Shown here piece by piece: positions 51,837 to 61,310 of a stretch of DNA of 64,000 nucleotides. Below the pieces are notes generated by a model, which saw only the letters and a program-made list of their open reading frames with translations, had not been told where the DNA came from and made no database searches. The translations under genes were made by a program, and so were the position numbers. Within the stretch, counting starts at the first letter, position 1; each line of letters opens with the position of its first letter. The DNA lies in contig NZ_SSNL01000008.1 in the NCBI RefSeq assembly GCF_007004735.1, positions 1-64,000 of the forward strand. The letters run 5' to 3'. The DNA comes from Salinigranum halophilum. Its GTDB lineage: Archaea; Halobacteriota; Halobacteria; Halobacteriales; Haloferacaceae.

Positions 51837-52685
51837 ATGGCGCAAGCTACCGTCTGTCTATCGTACGATTTCGACGCAGTATCGACGTGGCTCTGGTCGT
51901 ATGACTCGTGGGACGAGCCCACGCGGCACTCCCGCGGGGTGTTCGGTGCGGAAGTCGGCGCACCGCGACTGCTCGACCTCCACGACAAGTACGACGTCCC
52001 CGCGACGTGGTTCGTCCCCGGCCACACCATCGAGAGCTTCCCCGAGATCTGTGGCGAGGTGTGGGACCGCGGCGGCGACATCCAACACCACGGCTGGAGC
52101 CACACCGGCCCGGCGACGTTCGAGTCCGAGGAGGACGAGCGCGCCGACGTCGAACGCGCCGTCGACAACATCGTCGACCTCACCGGGCGGAAGCCGACCG
52201 GCTATCGTTCCCCGGCGTGGGACTTCTCGTCGCACACCCTCGACATCCTCGCCGACATCGGCATCCGGTGGGAGTCGTCGAAGATGGCCTCGGACTTCAC
52301 CCCACACTACGTCTACGGTGGCTGGGAGGCCCCGCCGGACGGCCCCTACGTGCGCGGCGAACCGACGGACATCGTCGAACTCCCCGTCTCGTGGCAGCGC
52401 GACGACTGGCCGCCGTTCACCTTCACCTGGGCACGCCCACACCGGATGGGCTACGTCTCTGAGGACTCCATCTTCCGCCGCTGGTACGACCAGTTCGACT
52501 GGATGTACGAGAACGTCGACGACGGCGTCTTCATCCTCACGATGCACCCGCAGGTGATTGGACAGGCCCACCGCATCATGCGCCTCGAGGCGCTCATCCA
52601 GCACATGTCGACGAAGCCTGGCGTCGAGTTCAAACTGATGGACACCGTCGCCGAGGAGTGGCGCGAGGCCAACCCGCCGGCGTAG
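51837..52685 (+). CDS. Polysaccharide deacetylase-fold hydrolase, PuuE-like
   Basis: The 282-residue NodB-fold enzyme has CLSYDFDAVSTWLWS (metal Asp), DIQHHGWSHTGPATF (metal His pair), YRSPAWDFSSHTL and a final HPQVIGQAHRIMRL. This set is shared with PuuE-type allantoinases and similar cyclic amide hydrolases, not with chitin or peptidoglycan deacetylases, which have signal peptides this lacks. It therefore probably opens a ureide ring or removes a group from nitrogen. GTG 51831 is an alternative start two codons upstream of ATG 51837. Confidence 0.83.
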   Translation: MAQATVCLSYDFDAVSTWLWSYDSWDEPTRHSRGVFGAEVGAPRLLDLHDKYDVPATWFVPGHTIESFPEICGEVWDRGGDIQHHGWSHTGPATFESEEDERADVERAVDNIVDLTGRKPTGYRSPAWDFSSHTLDILADIGIRWESSKMASDFTPHYVYGGWEAPPDGPYVRGEPTDIVELPVSWQRDDWPPFTFTWARPHRMGYVSEDSIFRRWYDQFDWMYENVDDGVFILTMHPQVIGQAHRIMRLEALIQHMSTKPGVEFKLMDTVAEEWREANPPA

Positions 52686-52712
52686 GCGGCCCGGGACGCA
52701 GGAACGGTTTGG

Positions 52713-52718
52713 TTTTTT
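52713..52718 (+). terminator. T6 tract after the deacetylase-fold gene
   Basis: TTTTTT 28 bases after the stop at 52685 and 6 bases before the convergent stop at 52724, suited to archaeal oligo-T termination. Confidence 0.45.
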
Positions 52719-52723
52719 GCGGC

Positions 52724-54079
52724 TCAGACGCAGAGCGAGGCGAGCAGGTCACGGACGCTCTCGCACTTGCGGAGCGCGCGGAGGTCGGCGAACGCGTCCG
52801 CCGCCGCCGGGCGGTCGAGGACGAACGTCGCACACTCGAGGAACTTCTCGCGGAGTTCGGACTCCGAGAGCGGGTTCGCGGGCGTCCCCGGGGGCGCTGC
52901 CAACTCGGCTTCGTATCGTTCGCCGTCGACCGTCTCGACGGCCACCCGCGCGTGATTCGACTTGTACGCGAGAGAGTCGTCGACGACGAACGTCGCCCGC
53001 TCGCGGACGTGCTGGACCGCCGGGTCGGCGAGCGCCTCCGAGTCGAACGCGTCCAGCCCGACACGGTCGAAGACGAGCGCGGCCGCGAGGGCGTACTCCA
53101 TCGAGAACTTCGCTTCGAGTCCGGTCTCGGGGTCGGCGTGGACGAGTGCGTCGCTCGCGCCACGCGACGTCGTCGCCTCGACGCGTTCGACGTCGTCAGG
53201 AGCCAGCCCGTGGTCGTCGGCGAGTTGCGACGCGAGCGCGATGCTCGTGTGCGTGAAGTAGCAGCACGGGTACGCCTTGATGCTGATACCCGTCTCTTCG
53301 AGTCGCCACGGGTCGCCCGGTGGGTCGGCGACGTGCGCTGCGCCCTCGGCGTAGCGGTCCCAGAAGCCGCGGTCGCCGCTGATGGCCGTCTCGTCGGCGG
53401 TGAAGCCGTCCCGCGCGAGGAGGGCCGCCGTCACGCCGGACCGCCCAGCGAGTCCCGCGTGCAGTGGCTTGGTCATCGTCCCGAAGTTACGCTTCAGTCC
53501 CGAGGGCATCGAAGCCGCGATGGTGAGTGCTCGCGCGGTCGCTCTCTCGTCGAGGTCGAGGAGCGACGCGGCCGCCGCGGTCGCGCCGAAGGTGCCGAAC
53601 GTCGCCGTCGGATGCCACCCCTGTTCGTAGTGCGTCGGCGAGACGGGTTCGGCGACGTAACACTCCGCCTCGAAGCCGGCGGCGAAGGCGGTGACGAGGT
53701 CTGCTCCCGTCGCGTCGACGTACTCGCCGACAGCCAGCGCGGGGGCGACGAGAGGCACGCTCGGGTGACCGTCCATCGCCCACGAGAGGTCGTCGTAGTC
53801 GAGGGCGTGCCCGGCAGTCCCGTTCGCGAGGACGGCGTCGGTGAGCGACGCCGTCTCGCCGGTGCCGAGCACCGTCGTCTCGCCGGTCCCGACGCTCGTC
53901 GCGAACACGGCCGCTCGTGTGCCCGCGTCGGCGACGCTTCCCGCGAGCGTCACCCCGACCGTGTCGACGAACGCGCGTTCGATGGTGGTGCGCGCGGCGT
54001 CTGGGACGTCGTCGTACGTCAATCGAGCGACGAACGCCGCCAGCGTGGCCTCCGGACGGTCCCCGTCAGCAGGTGTCAT
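52724..54079 (-). CDS. MmgE/PrpD family protein
   Basis: The 451-residue MmgE/PrpD-fold enzyme belongs to a family that includes 2-methylcitrate dehydratase, aconitate decarboxylase and iminodisuccinate lyase. It has GHALDYDDLSWAMDGHPSVP, the family's active-site segment (Asp/His), GWHPTATFGTFGATAAAASL and MTKPLHAGLAGRSG. The reaction is probably an elimination or isomerisation on an acid from the cluster. ATG 54079 has TTTATTCC at 54103-54110, 27 bases upstream (leaderless). It converges with the deacetylase-fold gene. Confidence 0.9.
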   Translation of the reverse strand: MTPADGDRPEATLAAFVARLTYDDVPDAARTTIERAFVDTVGVTLAGSVADAGTRAAVFATSVGTGETTVLGTGETASLTDAVLANGTAGHALDYDDLSWAMDGHPSVPLVAPALAVGEYVDATGADLVTAFAAGFEAECYVAEPVSPTHYEQGWHPTATFGTFGATAAAASLLDLDERATARALTIAASMPSGLKRNFGTMTKPLHAGLAGRSGVTAALLARDGFTADETAISGDRGFWDRYAEGAAHVADPPGDPWRLEETGISIKAYPCCYFTHTSIALASQLADDHGLAPDDVERVEATTSRGASDALVHADPETGLEAKFSMEYALAAALVFDRVGLDAFDSEALADPAVQHVRERATFVVDDSLAYKSNHARVAVETVDGERYEAELAAPPGTPANPLSESELREKFLECATFVLDRPAAADAFADLRALRKCESVRDLLASLCV

Positions 54080-54301
54080 GGACAGGCGTTCGAGAGCGGA
54101 CGGAATAAACACGTCTGTCGTGGGGTGTCGAAAGAGCAGGACCGGGTGTGGTGCGAGGGGGGGGAACGCACGCACACCCCGTCGCCCGTGAGGTGAGCTC
54201 TGGTGGGGAGTGGGGGGCTGTCGGCACGGGATATGCGAACAGCGTGGGAGAGTCACCTCGTGCTCGCCCGGGTCAACGGGGTCATCGCGGGGGGAGGCGG
54301 C

Positions 54302-56131
54302 TCAGTCGCCGCGGCGGTCGGCCGTGGCCTCGGTGTCGAGGCCGCCGTCGACGATGACGACGTCGTACGCCTCGAGCGCCATCTCCTCGGTCAGGAGGCC
54401 GTCGAGGTAGTCCTCGTACACCTGGTCGGCCGAGCGTTCGTGTGGGTCGCCGTACCCGCCACCGCTGGCGGTCTTGATGAGGACGCGGTCACCTTCGGCG
54501 AACTTGTAGCCCGACTCCTTCGAGTTGAGGTCGATGACGTCGCCGTCGGCGGTGATGTGTTTCAGGTCACCGTGCGTCCCGTCCGTGCCTCCAAACAAGC
54601 CGTGTGGCTTATAAGTGTTTCCGTCACCTTCCATCGTCATCACGGCGTCGGTCAGGAACTGCGACTCGCGGACGATACCGATACCGCCGCGGTGGTGGCC
54701 CGCGCCGTGGCCGTCCTCGCGGAGCGCGTACTGTTCGACCCGCATCGGGTGGGAGAGTTCGATGTCCTCGACCGGGCGGTTCTTCGTGTTGTGGACGAGC
54801 GCGTCCACCGCGTCGAGGCCGTCCGCACCCGGTCGCCCGCCGTACGACCCCTCGTTCACCTCCAGGTAGACCCAGTACTCGCCCGCGTCGTTCGTCCCGC
54901 CGTAGGAGACGAAGTACACCTGCCCGCAGGTGCCGGCACAGACCTTGTCCGGAATGGCTTCCGAGAGCGCCTCGATGATGAGGTCGGACATCTTGTCGAC
55001 CTGATTGATGCGGGCGAACGCCGACGTCGGCGGCGTCGGGTTGAACATACAGCCGGGCCGGGCCTTCGGGTGAACGGGCGCGAACGTCCCGGAGTTCTGC
55101 GGGAGATACTCGTCGCGGACGAAGGTGTCCATCAGGATGGAGCGGATGGTGAAGTAGATGCAGACGTCCGTCGAGCCGTGGAACGGGATGTTGTACCCCG
55201 TCGGCGTCTGGTCCGCGGACTTGGACATGTCGACCGTGATGTCCGAGCCGTCGACGGTGACCTCGGCGGCGATTTTCAGGCGCTCGCCCCGGTTGCGACC
55301 GTCGTCGTCGAGGTGGTCCTCGGCGTAGTAGGTGCCGTCGGGGATCTTCCGGATCTCCTTTCGCAAGAGCGCCTCGGCGTAGTCCATCAGCGCCTCGCCG
55401 GTGTGTTGAATCTCGTCGAGACCGTACTTCTCCACGAGCGCGAGGTAGCGGTCCTTCCCGACGTTGCACGAGGAGACCTGCGCCTGCAGGTCGCCGATGA
55501 CCTCTCTCGGAGTGCGGACGTTGTCGCGGATGAAGTTCCAGATCTCCTCGACCCGTTCACCCTCGGAGTACACCTTCGTCGCGCGGAAGAGGCTCCCCTC
55601 GGCGTACATGTCTTCGAGGTCGACCGCGAGGCCGGGCGTGGCAGAGCCGATATCGAGGTGGTGAGCCGTGTTGGCCGCCCACGCGATGTGTTCGCCCTCG
55701 TAGAAGACGGGGACGGCGACGGCGATGTCGGGTGAGTGGCTCGCCCCGTAGTGGGGGTGGTTGTGAATGAACACGTCGCCCTCGTTGATGGCTTCCTCAC
55801 GAGAGATGCCGCGCTCTTCGAACGTGTCGTACATCCCCTGGAGGTAGCCGATGAGCGAGCCGACGTGCATCGGCGTCGAGTCCGACTCACAGAGTTCGCG
55901 GCAGTCGGTCGTGAAGATGCCCGCGCCCATGTCCTCGGACTCGCGGATAATCGAGGAGTACGACGAGCGGATGAGCTTGTAGGCCATCTCCTGGGCGATG
56001 GTGTCGAGTTCGCCGCCGATGACCTGCATGGTCACCGGGTCGATGTCGCGCTCACGGAGGACGTCCGCGGCGGTGGTTTCTCGCTCGTCGTTCGCGTCGG
56101 TGTCGGTGGTGTCGGTCGTGTCTGAGCTCAT
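54302..56131 (-). CDS. hyuB: N-methylhydantoinase B / oxoprolinase beta subunit (HyuB)
   Basis: The 609-residue subunit of the ATP-dependent N-methylhydantoinase/5-oxoprolinase type has the start DIDPVTMQVIGGELDTIAQEMAY, GDVFIHNHPHYGASHSPDIAV, CFYE-type metal region HGAGHHRGGIGIVRE and LIKTASGGGYGDPHERS near the end. Together with HyuA it opens a cyclic amide using ATP. ATG 56131 overlaps the TGA of hyuA (ATGA), so the pair is co-translated. It has an acidic tail at both ends. Confidence 0.93.
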   Translation of the reverse strand: MSSDTTDTTDTDANDERETTAADVLRERDIDPVTMQVIGGELDTIAQEMAYKLIRSSYSSIIRESEDMGAGIFTTDCRELCESDSTPMHVGSLIGYLQGMYDTFEERGISREEAINEGDVFIHNHPHYGASHSPDIAVAVPVFYEGEHIAWAANTAHHLDIGSATPGLAVDLEDMYAEGSLFRATKVYSEGERVEEIWNFIRDNVRTPREVIGDLQAQVSSCNVGKDRYLALVEKYGLDEIQHTGEALMDYAEALLRKEIRKIPDGTYYAEDHLDDDGRNRGERLKIAAEVTVDGSDITVDMSKSADQTPTGYNIPFHGSTDVCIYFTIRSILMDTFVRDEYLPQNSGTFAPVHPKARPGCMFNPTPPTSAFARINQVDKMSDLIIEALSEAIPDKVCAGTCGQVYFVSYGGTNDAGEYWVYLEVNEGSYGGRPGADGLDAVDALVHNTKNRPVEDIELSHPMRVEQYALREDGHGAGHHRGGIGIVRESQFLTDAVMTMEGDGNTYKPHGLFGGTDGTHGDLKHITADGDVIDLNSKESGYKFAEGDRVLIKTASGGGYGDPHERSADQVYEDYLDGLLTEEMALEAYDVVIVDGGLDTEATADRRGD

Positions 56132-58227
56132 GGTTCGAACCTCAGTTCGATGCCGCCGTTGTCGACAACCGTGGCCGTCCACCCCGGGTGGACGACGACG
56201 GTGCTGTCGAACTCGTCGATGACGGCGGGGCCGGTGACGACGTTCCCCCGCTTCAGCAGGTCGCGGTCGTACCGCGTGACCATCACCGATTCGGGAGCGA
56301 GGGACGTCCCGAAGACGACGCGCGACTCGGTCGTCGCGGCGTCGGAGGCGTCCTCGTCGCCGGCGGCGACCTCGCGTGGGGTGTAGGATTCGATCTCGCC
56401 CACGGCCGTCACGCGGAGGTTGAGCAGTTCGACCGGGTCGGCCTCGAAGTAGTGGCCGTACTCGGCTTCGTGCTTCCGTTCGAACTGCTGTCTGACGCGT
56501 TGATGCCAATCGCCGTCGGTTCCCTCGAAGGGGACGTTCAGCTCGTACCCCTGGCCCTCGTACAGGCAGTCGACGGTCCGTTCGAACCGCCAGCGCGACT
56601 CGTCGACCTCGTCGCGGGTGAGCTGTTCTCTGCCCCTCGCTTCGAGGCGGTCGAACGTCTCGTCGATGTACCCGCCGTCGACGGTTTCCAGTCGCTGGCT
56701 CACCGTCTGCTGGACGTCGTACTTGACGTTGCCGGTGAGGAGCCCACGTGCGGAGGCGATACCGGGAGCCGGCGGGACGATGACGGTGTCGACTTCCAGT
56801 TCCTCGGCGATGCTCGCGGCGTGCATCGGGCCGGCCCCGCCGAACGCAACGATGGTGTACTCGCGGGGGTCGTAGCCGCGCTGGACGGTCTGTTCGCGGA
56901 TGGCTCGGTACATGTTCGTGTTCGCCACTTCGAGCGTCGCGAGCGCGGCGCGCTCGACCGCCTCGAACCGCTCCTGGTCGGTGGCGTCCACCAGCTTCGA
57001 CTGGATGGCCTGGTGGGAGCGTTCGGGGTCGAGGTCGAGGTCGCCGCCGAGGAAGGAGTCGGGGTCGATTCGCCCCAACACGACCTGGGCGTCGGTCGTC
57101 GTCGGCTGGTCGTTGCCACGGCCGTAGCAGGCCGGCCCGGGGTCAGCCCCGGCGCTCTTCGGGCCGACGTTGAACCCCATCGCCCCGTCGAACCAGGCGA
57201 TGGAGCCGCCGCCGGCCCCGATGGTCTCGATGTCGAGCATCGGGACGATGGTCGGGTAGCCGCCGACGGTGCTGTCGCGCGGGTCGCGTTCGAGGACTCG
57301 CCCCGGAAGGACCGAGATGTCCGCCGACGTCCCGCCCATGTCGAGGGCGATGAGGTTCGAGCGGTCGAGGGCGTTCCCTTCGAACTGCGCGGAGAGCACC
57401 CCGGCCGCGGGGCCGGAGACGAGCGTCGTGACGGGGCGTCGGGCGACGTTGCGAACGCTCGCCATCCCGCCGTTCGACTGCATGATGAGCACCTCCGCGT
57501 CGCAGCCCGCCTCAGCGAGTCGCTCCTGCAGGCGGGTGAGGTACGTCGCCATCACGGGCTCGAGTCGGGCGTTGATGGCCGTCGTCGTGAAGCGCTCGAA
57601 CTCGCGGAACTGCGAGACGACCTCGTGGGAAGTCGAGACGCGCACGTCGGGGTACGCCGTCGCGATGAGTTCGCGGGTACGCGCTTCGTGTGTCGGGTCG
57701 AGGTACGAGTGGAGGTAACAGACGGCGATGGACTCGACGCCCGCGTCGACCAGTTCGGCCGTGCGGTCGAGCACCTCGTCCTCGTCGAGCGGGGTGACCA
57801 CGTCTCCGGGCGGATAGATGCGCTCTGTCACCTCCTTCCGGTGGCGACGCTTGACCACGGGGTTCTCCTGCCACGGGATGGTCTGCTGGAGCGAGAAACT
57901 GTGCGGTTTCCGGTGGCGGCCGATGTGGAGCACGTCGCGGAAGCCCTTGGTCGTCAGCAGCCCCGTCTCTGCGCCCTCGTGTTCGATGAGCGCGTTCGTC
58001 GCGACCGTCGTGCCGTGGAGGACCTGCCCGACCTCGCTGGGGTCGACGCCCGCGAGCGCACAGAGTTCGACGATGCCCGTCACCGTCGACTCCGAGGGGT
58101 CCGCCGTCGACGGCGTCTTGTGACTGTACTCCCCCTCGTCCGACACGAGGATGAGGTCGGTGTTCGTCCCGCCGACGTCGACACCGACCCGGATGCGAGG
58201 CTGCCGCCGAGTGCTGTGGCTTCCCAT
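56128..58227 (-). CDS. hyuA: N-methylhydantoinase A / oxoprolinase alpha subunit (HyuA)
   Basis: The 699-residue ATP-binding subunit has an actin/Hsp70-like ATPase fold. IRVGVDVGGTNTDLILV is the phosphate loop, GTTVATNALIEHEGA follows, and NLIALDMGGTSADISVL is the second phosphate motif; FGGAGPMHAASIAEEL is further on. With HyuB it hydrolyses hydantoin, N-methylhydantoin or 5-oxoproline rings. TATA-like CTATAAC at 58254-58260 lies about 30 bases before ATG 58227. It is the first gene of the minus-strand pair. Confidence 0.94.
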   Translation of the reverse strand: MGSHSTRRQPRIRVGVDVGGTNTDLILVSDEGEYSHKTPSTADPSESTVTGIVELCALAGVDPSEVGQVLHGTTVATNALIEHEGAETGLLTTKGFRDVLHIGRHRKPHSFSLQQTIPWQENPVVKRRHRKEVTERIYPPGDVVTPLDEDEVLDRTAELVDAGVESIAVCYLHSYLDPTHEARTRELIATAYPDVRVSTSHEVVSQFREFERFTTTAINARLEPVMATYLTRLQERLAEAGCDAEVLIMQSNGGMASVRNVARRPVTTLVSGPAAGVLSAQFEGNALDRSNLIALDMGGTSADISVLPGRVLERDPRDSTVGGYPTIVPMLDIETIGAGGGSIAWFDGAMGFNVGPKSAGADPGPACYGRGNDQPTTTDAQVVLGRIDPDSFLGGDLDLDPERSHQAIQSKLVDATDQERFEAVERAALATLEVANTNMYRAIREQTVQRGYDPREYTIVAFGGAGPMHAASIAEELEVDTVIVPPAPGIASARGLLTGNVKYDVQQTVSQRLETVDGGYIDETFDRLEARGREQLTRDEVDESRWRFERTVDCLYEGQGYELNVPFEGTDGDWHQRVRQQFERKHEAEYGHYFEADPVELLNLRVTAVGEIESYTPREVAAGDEDASDAATTESRVVFGTSLAPESVMVTRYDRDLLKRGNVVTGPAVIDEFDSTVVVHPGWTATVVDNGGIELRFEP

Positions 58228-58327
58228 ACCTATGTCCAGAGTCGACAGTCGCCGTTATAGCCGTTTCCCTCGGGCCACCAGTCACGCGCGGGGGAAGGTT
58301 GAACCGGTGCGCCGTCGTCGACGGTGT

Positions 58328-58966
58328 ATGCCCGACACACCCCGCGACCCGCCCACTGACGGCACGACCGACGCCGAAGACGCGGCCGGTGCCGAGTCCG
58401 AAACCGCGACGACGCGGTCGCTCGCCGCCGCCGCACCGGGCGAGTCGGTGACGGCCGAGCGACTCGGCGTGCGACTCGTCCCCGAGGGAACCCCCGCACG
58501 GCTCCGAGAGGTCCTCGCGCCCGACGAGACACCGCAGTACCTCCTCGAGGGTGTCATGGCCGACCGGGTGGCGGCGGACGGCACGGTCCGCCGTCGGATG
58601 GCGTGTTCTGGTGGGAGCGTGCTCACTCTCGTCACCGACCGGGCGGTCCACCTCGTCGTCCAGTACCGCGACCGACTCGACGTCGACACCCTGCCGCTTG
58701 CGACCGTCGGCGGCCCGACGGTCCGGCGCGCGGGCGGGGAGACGCGACTGGCGTTCGACGCTGGCGACGAGCGGTATCGGGTGTATCCGAGTGCGACTCC
58801 AGGGACGGAGACGGACGCGGCGGCGGCGTACCTCGACGGGCAGGACACGGTGGATGCGGGCGACAACGACCCCGTCTCGACGCTCGAACGACTCGCGGGA
58901 CTGTACGAGCGCGGCTTGCTCACCGAGGAGGAGTTCGCGGCGGCGAAGCGCGACCTGCTCGAGTGA
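58328..58966 (+). CDS. SHOCT-domain protein, unknown function
   Basis: The 212-residue product has an acidic, Ala/Thr-rich N-terminus (about 50 residues). A middle part resembles a bacterial PH-like beta domain (YLLEGVMADRVAADGTVRRR...VLTLVTDRAVHLVVQYRDRL). The C-terminal SHOCT motif is DPVSTLERLAGLYERGLLTE plus EFAAAKRDLLE. SHOCT is an oligomerisation helix hairpin. It is likely a soluble oligomer and its role is unknown. Confidence 0.75.
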   Translation: MPDTPRDPPTDGTTDAEDAAGAESETATTRSLAAAAPGESVTAERLGVRLVPEGTPARLREVLAPDETPQYLLEGVMADRVAADGTVRRRMACSGGSVLTLVTDRAVHLVVQYRDRLDVDTLPLATVGGPTVRRAGGETRLAFDAGDERYRVYPSATPGTETDAAAAYLDGQDTVDAGDNDPVSTLERLAGLYERGLLTEEEFAAAKRDLLE

Positions 58967-59009
58967 CCGCCTCCCACATTTATCAGGCGCCTCCGCGTCT
59001 CGACGCTCG

Positions 59010-59492
59010 ATGACGAGCGAGACTCACGTCGTCGAACTGACGAGCGAGGCGCAGTGGCGCGAGATTCACCCCGTGATGAGCCAACTCCGGCCGCTGGACG
59101 TCGAGACGTTCCTCGACCGACTGCGCGTGATGGCCGGCGAGGGCTACCGACTGTTCGGCCTGTACGAGGGCGACCAGGGTGGGGCGAGAGCGGGGACAGA
59201 CGACCTCCTCGCACTCGCGGGCGTCCGCCTTTCGACCACGCTGTATCACGGCCGCCACGCGTGGGTGTACGACCTGGTGACCCGCGAGGACCGCCGGTCG
59301 GAGGGCCACGGGGCCGACCTGTTGGCGTTCGTCGAGGGGTGGGCCCGCGACCACGACTGCACCGTCGTCGAACTCGCCTCCGGCCTCTGGCGTGACGACG
59401 CCCACCGCTTCTACGAGGACCACGTCGACTACGACCGGTACTGTTACACGTTCAAGACGGACCTCGTGGACGAGGGCGACGAGGCGGCGTGA
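59010..59492 (+). CDS. GNAT-family N-acetyltransferase
   Basis: The 160-residue acetyl-CoA-dependent transferase has the central strand AWVYDLVTREDRRSEGHGADLL, whose (R/Q)xxGxGxxL-like loop for CoA reads RRSEGHGADLL. The last strand has AHRFYEDHVDYDRYCYTF. The acceptor is unknown. ATTTATC at 58978-58984 is 29 bases before ATG 59010. It is independent of the SHOCT gene, 43 bases away. Confidence 0.85.
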   Translation: MTSETHVVELTSEAQWREIHPVMSQLRPLDVETFLDRLRVMAGEGYRLFGLYEGDQGGARAGTDDLLALAGVRLSTTLYHGRHAWVYDLVTREDRRSEGHGADLLAFVEGWARDHDCTVVELASGLWRDDAHRFYEDHVDYDRYCYTFKTDLVDEGDEAA

Positions 59493-59609
59493 GGTGAGTC
59501 GCGCTCGTCTCGACGGCCGCGCGGACGGGACCGCTCACCGAGTCACACGCTGGTCCGTTCGGAGAACCGGCGCACAGAGTTATATCACACTTGCTCGAAC
59601 TGAGAGGCG

Positions 59610-60044
59610 ATGATCGAGCGCGTACTGATCGCTGTCGGAGAGGAACGGATGCACGTCGAGGAGATTACCGAACACGCGGTGGAGATCGCGAGCGCGCTGG
59701 GTGCGGCCGTGACCCTCCTCCAGGTGTACTCCGAGTCGGAGTTCGACGACATCCTCGACGGGATGGAGTACGAGTCGGCCGACCCGACCCACATCGCGAA
59801 ACGAAACAGCGTCGTGCGGGACGCGGCGAGCCTCGTCCGGGCGGCGGCGGTCGACCTCGACGTGGTGGGGAAGGTCGGCGTGCCCGCCGAGGAGGTGGCG
59901 GACTACGTGAGCGACCACGACATCGACCACGTGTTCATCGGCGGGCGGAAGCGCCGACCCACCGGAAAGGCGCTGTTGGGGAGTACGAGCCAGGACATCC
60001 TGCTCGCGCTCGACGTCCCCTGTACGGTGTTCCAACTCGGCTGA
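59610..60044 (+). CDS. Universal stress protein A family
   Basis: The 144-residue UspA domain begins IERVLIAVGEERMHVEEITEH and has the ATP-binding loop GGRKRRPTGKALLGSTSQDILL (G-2x-G-9x-G-S/T). AGTTATATC at 59579-59587, about 27 bases before ATG 59610, makes it leaderless. It is read alone and lies 110 bases before the two ABC ATPases. Confidence 0.9.
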   Translation: MIERVLIAVGEERMHVEEITEHAVEIASALGAAVTLLQVYSESEFDDILDGMEYESADPTHIAKRNSVVRDAASLVRAAAVDLDVVGKVGVPAEEVADYVSDHDIDHVFIGGRKRRPTGKALLGSTSQDILLALDVPCTVFQLG

Positions 60045-60154
60045 GGCGCTACGCGTGGGATTCGTCTCCGGTACCCCCAGAGATGTGTCGAGTTGACACG
60101 TCTCGTGGTACCGCTCCCCAAAACGTTAACACCGCCGTTATCCTTCACAGCAGC

Positions 60155-61309
60155 ATGAGCGTCGCTCGCGAAGTAGAACGTATCATCTCTGTGACTTCAC
60201 TGGAGAAGTCATTCTCGAACGAACAGGTGCTCAGAGGCATCGACTTCTCGGTGGAAGACGGCGAGTTCTGCGTCGTCGTCGGTCCCTCCGGGTCGGGGAA
60301 GTCGACGCTGTTGAAGTGCATCGCCGGCCTCGTCGAGTTCGACCGCGGTTCCATCTCTCTCGGCGGGCGGGACGTCGGAGAACTCTCGGTCCCCGACAGA
60401 GACCTCGGGTTCGTCTTCCAGGACTTCGAGGAACGGCTCTTCCCGCACATGACCGTCGCCGAGAACGTCGCGTTCGGACTCCGACAGGCGGGCGTGAGCG
60501 AGGCCGAAATCGAGACGAAGACCGACGACATGCTCGAACTGCTCGCCATCTCGGAGACGCGCGACAGCCTCCCAGCCGAACTCTCGGGGGGGCAACAGCA
60601 GCGGGTCGAACTCGCCCGGCAACTCGTCCGCGAGTGCGACGTGATGCTGCTCGACGACCCCCTCGCCGACCTCGACTACAAGCTACAGAAGCGGATGGAA
60701 CTGGAGATGCGGCAGATCCACGAGGAGCTGGGGAGCACGTTCGTCTACGTCACCCACAACCAGGACCAGGCGCTGAAGCTCGCGGACAAGCTCGTCGTCG
60801 TCAACCAGGGGCTCATCGAGCAGGTCGGCACCCCCGACGAGGTGTACGCAGAGCCCGCGACGGCGTTCGTCGGCCGGTTCGTCGGCGACTCGAACCCGCT
60901 GTTGGGAACCGTCACCGCCGTCGACGGCGACACGTTGACCGTCGAGACGCCGGTGGGGTCGGTGGTGGCGGCCACCCGCGACGACGGCGTCGAACCGGGG
61001 GCGGAGGTCGTCGTGCTCGTCCGGCCCGAGTCGGTCCGACTCGGGGACGCGGCCGACGGCTGTGACAACACGTTCGCCGGCGACGTCGCCGGCCGCACCT
61101 ACACGGGCGAGGTGACGGAGTTCACCGTCTCGCTCGACACCCGGGGCGAGACGGACGTCGAGGACTTCCAGTCCGTCACGAGCGGGAACGTCCCGATGGA
61201 GACAGTGCAGTCGCGGACCTCGGTCGGGTGGAACGCCGACGAGGGCGTGGCGTACGCGAAGCTGAGCGTGAGCGACACCGCGACCGTCGACGACCTGATG
61301 GAGGTGTGA
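60155..61309 (+). CDS. ABC transporter ATPase, first of a tandem pair (degenerate catalytic glutamate)
   Basis: The 384-residue PotA/MalK-type ATPase has Walker A GPSGSGKST, signature LSGGQQQRVELAR, Walker B VMLLDDPLADLD, switch His YVTHNQDQA and a C-terminal TOBE-like domain (VRPESVRLGD). The catalytic residue after Walker B is Asp (LLDDP) where the family has Glu (LLDEP), so ATP hydrolysis at this site is likely reduced. The next gene, 1 base away, encodes a canonical partner; the two probably form a heterodimer with one strong site. Confidence 0.9.
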   Translation: MSVAREVERIISVTSLEKSFSNEQVLRGIDFSVEDGEFCVVVGPSGSGKSTLLKCIAGLVEFDRGSISLGGRDVGELSVPDRDLGFVFQDFEERLFPHMTVAENVAFGLRQAGVSEAEIETKTDDMLELLAISETRDSLPAELSGGQQQRVELARQLVRECDVMLLDDPLADLDYKLQKRMELEMRQIHEELGSTFVYVTHNQDQALKLADKLVVVNQGLIEQVGTPDEVYAEPATAFVGRFVGDSNPLLGTVTAVDGDTLTVETPVGSVVAATRDDGVEPGAEVVVLVRPESVRLGDAADGCDNTFAGDVAGRTYTGEVTEFTVSLDTRGETDVEDFQSVTSGNVPMETVQSRTSVGWNADEGVAYAKLSVSDTATVDDLMEV

Positions 61310-61310
61310 G